Source: Chara braunii (taxonomy: Eukaryota > Streptophyta > Charophyceae > Charales > Characeae). From it: a stretch of DNA of 20,387 nt. Of this stretch, positions 1-6,379 are shown one piece after another (position 1 is the first letter of the stretch; the number at the start of each line of letters is the position of its first letter). Where the stretch lies: NCBI GenBank assembly GCA_003427395.1, contig BFEA01000201.1:615637-636023 (forward strand), in the 5' to 3' direction. The notes under the pieces are model-generated. The model ran no database searches. It worked only from the letters and a program-made list of their open reading frames with translations, and was not told the DNA's origin. A program made the translations under genes and the position numbers.

Positions 1-1
<1 letters not shown>

Positions 2-34
<33 letters not shown>
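2..34 (-). repeat. poly(T) tract, probable A tail of a retrocopy
   Basis: A run of 33 T opens the window, which reads as a poly(A) tail on the minus strand. Just upstream of it on that strand (about 115 down to 35) is a short open frame of about 25 codons (starting K-W-L-K-G-R-P) that runs into the A tract without a stop codon, as expected for a truncated retrocopy. The parent is not recognised. Confidence 0.5.
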
Positions 35-202
35 CGAGGGCTAATTCTTTAAGCCCAACCACTTCAATTCCCTGTAGAATCTGGACAGGACGGCCTTTCA
101 GCCATTTTTTTAACTGTCATTATAATTTTAGTATTAGGGGAACTCCGTAGCAGCCGCATCCGTGCTCAAGCCTTGATGGAGGGAACATGCGGGAGCTGCA
201 CC

Positions 203-366
203 CACCAGCAGGTACGATACCTGCTACAGCATGTGTGCCGATATCGGCGAGGGGGTCAGCTGGTAGCATCAGGACGAAGCAGCTCACCAGCAGGTACGAT
301 ACCTGCTACAGCATGTGTGCCGATATCGGCGAGGGGGTCAGCCGGTAGCATCAGGAGCGAGCTTCG
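203..366 (+). repeat. tandem duplication, 82-bp unit x2
   Basis: Positions 203-284 and 285-366 are near-identical direct copies with a period of 82 bp. They differ mainly at the end of the unit. Each unit contains the palindrome AGCAGGTA-CGA-TACCTGCT and the short palindrome CGATATCG. There are only two units and no spacer structure, so this is not a CRISPR array. The short open frames across it are by-products of the duplication. Confidence 0.9.
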
Positions 367-834
367 TCGATGGGCCAGTCACTGTGCCTCCCCTCCGGTC
401 CCCTCCCCCTATGAGCATCAGCAGTCTCTGCTCAATGCCACTCAGCGGGACCCAGTACTGTCCTAATTGTGCCCTTTCGAGCATAAATTGGTTATTTATG
501 CCCTAAGCTTTTGTTCCCCCCCCTCCACCTCCCCTCTTCCCCTGAAGAAAAATCTGGGTATGTGTTGTAACTGTGCCAGCATCACCCAACCAGGAAAGCC
601 AGAGGCGGTGAAACCTTATAATAGGCTTATATCTTTTTTTTTCTTTTTCTTTTTTTTTTCTTTTTTTTTTACATGCCTGTTCGAGGATCGTTTTCCACTT
701 ATTTCCTGTTATCAACGCCCTTTGCCTTTGACTTGAGTTCCAGACTCCCTACTCTGCCTAGGCCCTTCTTCGGCTGTACTGGTGATTTTTTTTTATTATT
801 ATTATTATTTATTTTTTATTTTTTTAAAGAAAAA
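367..834. other. non-coding stretch with pyrimidine-rich tracts
   Basis: I find no gene here. The stretch holds C/T-rich runs near 515-545, a T-rich run at 632-670 broken by single C residues, and an ATT-rich T tract at 787-824 that serves as the A-rich tail of the SINE-like copy at 835-890. Open frames here are poly-Phe or poly-Lys artefacts of the homopolymers. Confidence 0.6.
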
Positions 835-890
835 GCTCCGATCTATATTGGTGCAGAGCTGCACCTGCTGTAAACGGGCTCTAGCATCCC
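835..890 (-). mobile_element. SINE-like repeat, copy T1 (short form)
   Basis: On the minus strand it starts GGGATGCTAGAGCCCG, matching the GGGACGCTGG head of the other family members, and ends at the GGAGC motif followed directly by an A-rich tail (787-834). It lacks the hairpin body of T3, T4 and T6, so it is a short form or has an internal deletion. No Pol III box A/box B pair is recognisable, so the class is inferred from the shared ends and the A tail. Confidence 0.6.
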
Positions 891-961
891 ATCATTACTG
901 ATTCGACAATTGAGGCAGTTGTAGGTCGGTCTGCTGAATAGCACTGGCCCAGGGGTAATAT

Positions 962-962
<1 letters not shown>

Positions 963-1000
<38 letters not shown>

Positions 1001-1046
1001 GTCAAACAGCCCGAGAAGGTTGCTAGGGGTGCTGATAAGAGCAGAC
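963..1046 (-). mobile_element. SINE-like repeat, copy T2 (broken at an N)
   Basis: A 37-nt T tract (963-999) is followed by a segment (1005-1046) identical over 42 nt to 1185-1226 in copy T3. The match stops exactly at the undetermined base 1047, after the first hairpin arm and the loop. The second arm and the head are missing. The break may be a real truncation or an assembly join. Confidence 0.65.
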
Positions 1047-1130
1047 NAAACCATGCTCGTCATACATGTAGTCTCCCAATGTTTCGAACTCAGAGAAGAG
1101 AATGAGGAGAGAGGGGGAAGAGACTGAGAT

Positions 1131-1153
1131 GAGGAGGAGGAGGAGGAGGAGAG
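1131..1153 (+). repeat. (GAG)n microsatellite
   Basis: A short purine run of GAG/GGA triplets lies just upstream of the T-rich tail of copy T3. Confidence 0.8.
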
Positions 1154-1160
1154 TTTCCTC

Positions 1161-1292
1161 TTTTTTTTTTTCTTTTTTTTTTTTAACAGCCCGAGAAGGT
1201 TGCTAGGGGTGCTGATAAGAGCAGACACCCCTAGCACTCTCTGGGAGGCTCCATCTATTGGTGGGGAGCAGCACCTGCTGGAAACCGGGTCC
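1161..1292 (-). mobile_element. SINE-like repeat, copy T3 (long form)
   Basis: Read on the minus strand, a head containing GGACCCGGTTTCCAGCAGG is followed by the GGTGCTGCTCCCCACC block, the AATAGATGGAGCC block, a spacer, a strong hairpin (1236-1201), a short 3' end and an A tail (T tract 1161-1184 on the plus strand, with one C). The first bases of the GGGACGC head are diverged here. It shares a 42-nt identical piece with T2, suggesting recent duplication. Confidence 0.7.
1201..1236 (-). other. hairpin with conserved loop, copy T3
   Basis: Perfect 11-bp stem (TGCTAGGGGTG paired with CACCCCTAGCA) around a 14-nt loop TCTGCTCTTATCAG on the minus strand. The loop core TGCTCTTAYCA is the same in T4 and T6, but their stems have different sequences that still pair. 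Confidence 0.85.
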
Positions 1293-1388
1293 AAAGCATT
1301 TGCCTGACTGCCAGTATGAAGGAGTTTTGGGAGGAAAAGGGGTCTCTTCGCCCTGCTGCATGGCGCCCGACTGTCCTTGTCTGAGTCC

Positions 1389-1740
1389 GGACCTCCTGCC
1401 TCCCTTTGAATGCAGCCGTTGCTTATGAATTGATTTACCAGTCCTCCCGGGGGGCACCAGGACTTGCTGTGTGGAACTGCACTGTCACCCAATAGCCGTG
1501 GCGTCACACTATAACCTCCACCAGGGTCAGGGGGTGGGATGGGAATGAGCCAGGGAGGTCGGACGGGTCTCTCATTAAACCACCAGTACTTGGGCAACGC
1601 CTTAACGTTAACGCTACGAGAATTTCGCTACCTGCGGGCCATCGATTTATCGTATCGACAGCCCGCGCCGCTTCAAAAAAGGTGCGGCCGGCGCGGCGCG
1701 CAGTGCCCAAGTACTGGTGGTTTAAGAGGGATGGGTCAAT
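1389..1740 (-). repeat. local direct repeat, copy 1 (interrupted by the foldback element)
   Basis: Positions 1389-1574 closely match 1790-1980 in sequence and order; the shared block includes ACCTCCTGCCTCC and TCACACTATAACCTCC. The match resumes at 1726-1736 after the TTAA foldback element. The strand is inferred from copy 2, which ends in a T tract like the minus-oriented retrocopies nearby. No coding capacity is recognised. Confidence 0.8.
1575..1725. mobile_element. MITE-like foldback element with TTAA duplication
   Basis: The two ends are perfect 22-bp inverted repeats (1575-1596 and 1704-1725), each with TTAA outermost and an inner ACCACCAGTACTTGGGCA motif. Removing 147 bp, which leaves one TTAA, restores an 18-bp alignment of equal length with the uninterrupted paralogue at about 1980-1997, so the neighbouring copy serves as an empty site. 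TTAA target preference is typical of piggyBac-type transposons, but the tips do not begin CCC, so the superfamily is open. The interior is CpG-rich and non-coding. Confidence 0.8.
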
Positions 1741-1775
1741 GTTACCACCTGATCTCTATAGTCTGTATAATCAAA

Positions 1776-1995
1776 ACATTTGCCTGCCTGGACCTCCTGC
1801 CTCCCTTTGAATGCAGCCGTTGCTTATGAAGTGATTTACCAGTCCTCCAGGGGGGCACCGGGCCTCGCTGCGTAGAATTGTACTGTCACCCAAATTGAAT
1901 AGCCGTGGCATCACACTATAACCTCCGCCAGAGCCAGGGGGTGGGGTGGGAATGGGTCTGGGAAGTCGGATGGGTCTCTCATCAGGAAAGATGGG

Positions 1996-1997
<2 letters not shown>
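1776..1997 (-). repeat. local direct repeat, copy 2 (uninterrupted)
   Basis: Paralogue of 1389-1740. It lacks an internal segment present in copy 1 between the CATTTGCCTG motif (about 1297) and the ACCTCCTGCC block, and runs into the T tract at 1998. It provides the reference empty site for the TTAA element. Confidence 0.75.
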
Positions 1998-2031
<34 letters not shown>

Positions 2032-2148
2032 AACAACGTCCCTACCGATGATAGTGGTGCTGATAAGAGCAGACACCACTACCACCTGGGAAGTGGCTCC
2101 ATCTACTGGTGGGGAGCATCACCTGCTGAAAAACGGGTCCAGCGTCCC
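1998..2148 (-). mobile_element. SINE-like repeat, copy T4 (long form), at the 3' end of LINE fragment D
   Basis: On the minus strand it starts GGGACGCTGGACCCG at 2148, passes the GGAGCC block and the hairpin (2086-2047), and ends in a 33-nt A tail (T tract 1998-2030). It lies only 62 nt past the stop codon of the LINE ORF2 fragment at 2211. It is therefore either the real 3' end of that LINE or a separate short element joined to it; copies without any LINE coding sequence favour an independent unit. Confidence 0.7.
2047..2086 (-). other. hairpin with conserved loop, copy T4
   Basis: A 13-bp stem closes the same 14-nt loop as in T3. Two of its pairs would be G-U in RNA on the minus strand; the others are Watson-Crick. 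The stem sequence differs from T3 and T6. Confidence 0.85.
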
Positions 2149-2210
2149 AACTACAGAAATACAGAGGGAAGTAATACTGGACCATTGAATTTTGGAGTAA
2201 CTGCAGTGGA

Positions 2211-2969
2211 CTAGAGCGCAATTTCCTGCCAGCATTGATTACCCTTTGTATCCAGGGGATTGATAGTCCAGTCGTTAAAAACTAATTTGTAATCTCTCAC
2301 GAGTCCCGGCCCCACTAACGCCGCCTGCTCCCCTGTCCATTCTACCCGAGCAAACCACCCCCCCCGTTGCCCTCCCAGCCAATCTTTGCAAAATACTGCA
2401 ATCGCCTTCTTGATATCCTGCGCAGTCTGATAGATCTCCAACTGAGATTTGAGGGTTTTCCATCTCCCTGTCAGATCCAGTTGTGTAAGTTCCTTTATTT
2501 GCCCAGTCAGTTCATGTCCCTCTATTTTGACTTCTTCTAGGGCCAGGAGACATCGTTGCCACCAAAGTGCCCACAACACCGACCGTCTACCCAGGTTAAA
2601 CAGGTTACTTGTAAGGAAGGATGCATTCTCTATTGTTGGACAATGTCCTGCCAGGATGGCCTGCCATGACCAAGGCCAGGGAACGTCCGGCACTGCTTTC
2701 CTCCAGACATGATCCCACCAGCGCCATGTCAGTACCGCCACTGGGCACTGCATGAATATGTGTTCAATAGTCTCATTTCGCTTTTGGGCCGGGAACATGG
2801 ACAGGCATATGTTGCACCATGGGAGTGCTTTCCCTTTTTGCTCCAGGCAGGTGTGGTCAATCAACCAAGCGTTGGTTGGAAGGCAGCGGTGGGCAATCTG
2901 CCATTGCAAAGATGTAATTTTTACCGGCCTGATTTTGTTGTTTTTAAAGATGTCGGCTCTCGAATAATC
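2211..2969 (-). pseudogene. LINE ORF2 C-terminal fragment (lineage 2, fragment D)
   Basis: An open frame on the minus strand runs from an upstream TAA at 2970-2972 to a TAG at 2211-2213. It encodes about 252 residues of an ORF2 C-terminus: a zf-RVT-type region with RCLPTNAWLIDHT, then a Cys/His finger (CNIC, then H and C in IEHIFMQC; spacing CX2CX14HX4C) and a Trp-rich block (TWRWWDHVW). In plant LINEs this region lies after the RT and is thought to help bind RNA. The finger spacing is longer than in LINE-A and LINE-B (CX2CX8HX4C), so I treat it as a separate lineage. No RT or endonuclease is present, so the copy is strongly 5'-truncated or decayed. The first in-frame start candidates are not meaningful. 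Confidence 0.75.
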
Positions 2970-3500
2970 TTAGTTGATTCTCACTCTTTTTTAAGCAAGT
3001 CTGCTGCTCTCGGTTGCCCGATGGTTGTAAGAATGCTCTGGGATGCTTGGTGCTCCTAGCAACTCACTGTAGACTGTTCTGATGTTGTTATGTTCATGGA
3101 TCTGTGGCTGTCCGACGCCAGAACGATGCTGGCTGGTGTAACGTGTTGCATGAGGCCTGGTAGAGAGATCTGGGGATGCTTTGGGGTGGGCATTCCAAGG
3201 GACAACCAAGGGTTACTGTCGGGATGACGCTGGCCGGAGCTGGGGTGAGTCGTGTTGCCCTGTAACCTAGCAGGGTGGGGGTGTGAGGCCTGGAAGAGCC
3301 CGGCAGTGAATAAAACAGGGTTGGAGGGTCATAGAGGGTGTTGTTTGGGGTCCCTGGGGGCTTTGAGTATTTTGAAAACTTCTGTGGTGCTCCGTCTGTG
3401 ACTATCCCCATGTGTTTTCAGGATTCTTTAGCCGAAGCCGGGTAATGGCCCCGGTATCTCAATTGCTTCTCATACATTTCCTAATATGTTTTCTGATGAC
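2970..3500. other. no recognisable gene; possibly decayed LINE sequence
   Basis: This is upstream of fragment D in its reading direction and could be decayed ORF2, but I cannot align it to any domain. A 105-codon Pro/Thr-rich open frame on the minus strand (3411-3094) has no recognisable family. Confidence 0.4.
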
Positions 3501-3582
3501 ACGCTGGGCCCGGTTCCCAGCACGTGCTGCTCCCCACGAATAGATTGGAGCATTGTTTCAAAAAAAAAAAAAAAAAAAAAAA
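3501..3582 (+). mobile_element. SINE-like repeat, copy T5 (short form, plus strand)
   Basis: It runs from ACGCTGGGCCCGGTTCCCAG through CACGTGCTGCTCCCCACGAA to TTGGAGC and a 23-nt A tract (3560-3582). This is the head block without the hairpin body, as in T1, but on the opposite strand. A 21-nt piece of its head is identical to the 3' region of LINE-C near 12230-12250. Confidence 0.65.
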
Positions 3583-3749
3583 GATGCCCCCCTCTCCTCC
3601 CCCAAGTTTTCTTACACTGCAGGAAAAGGGGCCACTGCAGCATTGATTGCCCTGCTGAGCACAGGGGATGTACTGCCAGCAGCTAGTTACCTGAAGTCCG
3701 TAGACCATGACATTGTCTCTTCAGCTCTTCCAAAGGCCGCCAGACATCT

Positions 3750-3908
3750 GGGACGCTGAACCCGGTTTCCTGCAGGTGCAGCTGCCCACCAATAGATGGA
3801 GCCTTCATCGGAGGGGCCACTTGAGGAGGATGCTCTTACCACCTCCTCAACTGAACCACTTCTGCGAAGTTATTTAAAAAAAAAAAAGAAAAAGAAAAGA
3901 AAAGAAAA
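3750..3908 (+). mobile_element. SINE-like repeat, copy T6 (long form, plus strand)
   Basis: Starts GGGACGCTGAACCCGG at 3750, followed by the AATAGATGGAGCC block (3791-3803), a hairpin (3821-3850) and an A-rich tail from about 3876. The hexamer AGACAT just before the head (3742-3747) recurs just after the tail (3911-3916) and may be a short target-site duplication, which would make this a complete element of roughly 160 bp. Confidence 0.7.
3821..3850 (+). other. hairpin with conserved loop, copy T6
   Basis: Perfect 9-bp stem TTGAGGAGG/CCTCCTCAA closing a loop ATGCTCTTACCA. The loop keeps the family core while all stem positions are re-paired with different bases. Confidence 0.85.
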
Positions 3909-4425
3909 CAAGACATTCCTGACCCGGCCGTTGACACAACCACGATCATGATGAAATGTTTGGTCCGACATTTGATATGCCTATGCCTTGACCCAAAGGA
4001 GGAGCTAAGAACCTCTCCCTCAACCTTAAGCGGGTCACTGTTCCCACCTCTGCACCTGGTCTGTTTTTTCGCCTTCGGTTAGCATGCTGTGTTGTCATCC
4101 CTGGTCTTCAATGATGTAACAATGTTGTACTTGTTTCCTCCCTCCTCTCAGATCTGTGGGGGATGATTCATGCTCTGTTGATGTAAACACGTGGGAAGCG
4201 TTCCCTTGGAACAATGTCAGCGCTGACTGTAAACGGGGTGACACTGTGTAAATGCGGAATGCTTCAGCTGGTCTGTCCTGCCAATATTCCTGCCCCCATG
4301 TCCTTTCCCAGCTGATATACTGGCTAATATCCTCTAGACTGCAGGATATCTCCGGTCCTACCGGATTCTATTTGGGGGGAAAAAAGAAAAAAGAAAGTAT
4401 TTGAATCTTTTAATACATGGGATAA
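3909..4425. other. no recognised gene; one open stretch on the minus strand
   Basis: On the minus strand, 4367 down to 4095 is open for about 90 codons between two stops, with a Trp-rich start (SWERTWGQEYWQ). It has no convincing ATG and no family I recognise. It could be a decayed transposon segment or chance. Confidence 0.3.
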
Positions 4426-4540
4426 CTACCGCGCAGTCACGAAAGCAGTTTGTAATTGCATTTCAAACTGCGTTTTAGAAGCTTAGTCAGGGCCCTAGTT
4501 TCAATATTGGCCATTAGACACTGCCATGTGGGGTTGAAGG

Positions 4541-4592
4541 GAGGGGTTGGGGGGAGGGGTTGGGGGGAGGGGTTGGGGGGAGGGGTAGGGGG
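4541..4592 (+). repeat. G-rich minisatellite, 13-bp unit x4
   Basis: Four tandem copies of GAGGGGTTGGGGG; the fourth has TA in place of TT. The plus strand carries at least eight runs of four or five G, so it fits the G-quadruplex motif. It lies inside the segment that splits the left arm of the foldback element. Confidence 0.95.
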
Positions 4593-4973
4593 AGGTGCAG
4601 TGACTGGCCATTCCTTGGCCCTAGCACCGCCTATTTCCCCCCCCCATTGGCAATGCCTGCCCACCCCTCATCACCGTGATGAGGGACTGGTACAGCCTTG
4701 CTCTTGCACCCCTGCTGTGGTGCCAACCTACCCCGTGGGCTAGGGAGAGATCCGGGTTGGTTGGTGTTCCCCCGTACTATACATACATATACATACATAG
4801 GCTAGTGAGAGGATGAGATAGATGAGTACTGGAAACTTAGCAAGAAGATGAGATAGATGAGAGAAGAATAAAACTTACTTTTAAAAAATTTAAAAACAAT
4901 GCACTGCAGCAGTTGAAACTTGAAACTTGGGCTGGCCTTTTAGCAGTTGAGTCAGGCATGTGGGCCCTTCTTT

Positions 4974-5104
4974 TTTTTTTTTTTTTCCCTCAGGCATGGC
5001 CGAGACATCATGACCGCGGCCCGCCACACGACGAGATGCTTTTTATTTTTTTTTTCATCAGGCGTGGCCGAGACCTCTTGGCCGTGGCCCCGCCATGCAG
5101 CTGG
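4974..5104 (+). repeat. degenerate direct repeat in the foldback centre
   Basis: Two similar blocks each start with a T tract and TCAGGCRTGGCCGAGAC (4974-5036 and 5047-5104). The apparent proteins across them are artefacts of the homopolymers. Confidence 0.65.
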
Positions 5105-5121
5105 AATTACGAAAAAAAAAN

Positions 5122-5268
5122 CCGGACATTTGTGCACCCCTGGTACCGGTCCGGACTGTCCGGGTCCGGTGATGTCCGGGTGTCCGGTGATGTCCGGATC
5201 ACCGGACAGTCCGGACCGGTCCAGACCGGTCCGGAAGACAGTCCGTAAGTGTCCGGTGTCCGGGTCCG
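5122..5268. repeat. GTCCGG-rich palindromic cluster
   Basis: TCCGG or CCGGA occurs more than a dozen times in about 150 bp. A perfect 19-bp inverted repeat (5145-5163 and 5202-5220) brackets two copies of GGTGATGTCCGG. An N sits at 5121 on its left edge. It is dense in CpG and in restriction-like palindromes, and is non-coding despite open frames on both strands. Confidence 0.85.
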
Positions 5269-5658
5269 GGGTTACCATGAAAAAAGCGGAAAGAAAAAAA
5301 AAACGAAAAGAAAAAAGAAAAAAAAAAAAAAAGGGGCCACGTGCCTGACGGAACTGCTAAGAAAAGGCCAGCCTGAGTTTCAACGGCAATTGAAACTCGG
5401 GCCCTGACTAAACTGCTTAAACGCAGTTTGAAATGCAATTACAAACTCTAACCCTGACTGCACCATAGGTTTCGAGTCTTTTTCTTGCTCTTTCTCTCTA
5501 TCCTCTATTTCTTTCTCCATGATCTGTGTATGGCTTTACTACCGTCTCCGGTAACTATTCCACCCTGTTGACACACATCTCCATGATTGTGTGCATCTTG
5601 CCTCATAAATGCAGATGCAGCATGTTTTGGAGTTCGAAAAGGCAAATAAACACTAATT

Positions 5659-5672
5659 ACAATGGCACTCTG
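5659..5672 (+). repeat. target-site duplication, left copy (U6 retrocopy)
   Basis: ACAATGGCACTCTG, repeated exactly at 5800-5813 after the A-rich tail of the U6 copy. Confidence 0.9.
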
Positions 5673-5674
5673 AT

Positions 5675-5770
5675 GTCCTTCGGGACATCCGTTAAAATTG
5701 GAATGATACAGAGAAGATTAGCATGGCCCCTGCACAAGGATGACACGCATAAATCGAGAAATGGGCGAAA
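5675..5770 (+). pseudogene. U6: U6 snRNA retropseudogene
   Basis: U6 is the spliceosomal RNA that pairs with the 5' splice site and U2. The copy starts with the GTCC-TTCG-GGAC 5' stem, then ATCCGTTAAAATTGG, the invariant ACAGAG box, GATTAGCATGGCCCCTGC and the plant-type CATAAATCGAGAAATGG segment. Compared with the usual plant U6 the 5' stem is one pair shorter, AACGATACAGAG has become AATGATACAGAG and CTGCGCAAGG has become CTGCACAAGG; the last two look like CpG decay. The 3' end is altered (GGGCG) and leads into an A-rich tail (5773-5796). With the flanking 14-bp duplication and no TATA box at the expected distance upstream, this is an L1-type retrocopy, not an active gene. Confidence 0.92.
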
Positions 5771-5799
5771 TTATAAAATAAAATAAAAAATAAAAACAC

Positions 5800-5813
5800 A
5801 CAATGGCACTCTG
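5800..5813 (+). repeat. target-site duplication, right copy (U6 retrocopy)
   Basis: Exact 14-bp match to 5659-5672, directly after the A-rich tail. Confidence 0.9.
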
Positions 5814-5889
5814 CCACTCTGCTCATGGAGCGAGTTTAAAGCTTGGCGCGCAGTAATGCGCCTCCAGGCCCAGGTGTACTGGCGGTTCA

Positions 5890-6170
5890 AGTTCCTCAAA
5901 TTGAATCTGCTGTTGAAGCCGACTCTGCATCCCTTCTCTGTACATTACACATTGGTTTTTTCAGACTATCCATAGTATGAGAGAGGTAACCAGGTTGCTT
6001 ATGTTTGTTTGAAATGGAGATCCTTGTACTACTTGCAGACCTGGCTTGTGCAAGATGGCTTCTTGCATTCCAATTGGTCTCCTGCTCCCCATTTTCATGC
6101 AGAATGCATCCCACCACCTCCACAATGTGATTGCTGCAGGATAGATTGTCAATGCAAGTTTCAGATCCTA
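5890..6170 (-). pseudogene. decayed LINE ORF2 C-terminal remnant (lineage 2)
   Basis: The minus-strand frame from about 6170 reads AAITLWRWWDAFC and later EAIL, SPFQTNISNL and LILWIV. These align in order with TWRWWDHVW, QAIL, SFLTSNLFNL and VLWALW of fragment D (2211-2969). An in-frame stop lies just upstream (TAG near 6177) and another follows LILWIV, where fragment D has Trp. The finger itself is lost. The U6 retrocopy lies just beyond its 3' side. Confidence 0.55.
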
Positions 6171-6363
6171 TTCTCTGGAGTGTTTGTTTTTCACGTGCTC
6201 TTGGCGCACAATGTGTAGAACAGTGATATGATTCCTCTTTTGTATTTTGAAGCTCTGTTATAAATCCACGAGTTCGTGAGAAGGTATCTGTGCACGACTT
6301 CCCACCTGAACTGCGTTTTCGTGAAATTGATTTTTTTTTTCTGTTTCACAATTCGTGCTTGAG
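6171..6363. other. no recognisable feature
   Basis: A/T-rich sequence between the LINE remnant and the hairpin upstream of LINE-A. I see no coding frame or repeat in it. Confidence 0.5.
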
Positions 6364-6379
6364 TGACCTGAAAAGGTCA

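Larger units (their letters stand above)
4426..5468. mobile_element. 1-kb foldback element with long, nested inverted repeats
   Basis: The ends are ungapped inverted repeats of 79 nt (4426-4504 and 5390-5468); the inner 58 nt of each arm match at 54 positions. A second pair lies further in (4919-4968 and 5331-5382, about 50 nt with a 3-nt gap), continuing the same arms. In the right arm the two blocks are contiguous; in the left arm they are split by about 414 bp (4505-4918) containing a minisatellite, so the left arm probably received an insertion. No transposase is encoded, so it is non-autonomous. A target-site duplication is not obvious. Confidence 0.75.

Noticed and set aside
203-366. 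Possible CRISPR repeat pair
   Set aside because: There are only two 82-bp units with no spacers, in a plant-type nuclear context.
503-736. Open frames rich in Phe or Lys around T/A tracts
   Set aside because: They exist only because homopolymers lack stop codons; no domain or conserved residue is seen.
881-1597. 238-codon minus-strand frame
   Set aside because: It reads through two poly(T) tracts, a GAG microsatellite, an N and two SINE-like copies, so it is not a gene.
3590-3720. Match of a minus-strand QGNQCC string to the KGNQCW end of fragment D
   Set aside because: The similarity is too short and the surrounding residues do not align.
835-3908. tRNA or 7SL origin of the GGGACGC repeats
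   Set aside because: No convincing box A/box B pair or Alu-domain motif could be found by eye.
4947-5348. Overlapping 108-133-codon frames on both strands with Gly/Pro/Asp/Ser repeats
   Set aside because: They are translations of the GTCCGG cluster and homopolymers, cross an N, and occur on both strands.
5840-5890. Second copy of the TTAA foldback end (GTACTGGCGGTTCAAG resembles GTACTGGTGGTTTAAG)
   Set aside because: No matching left end and no TTAA at the border; could be chance.
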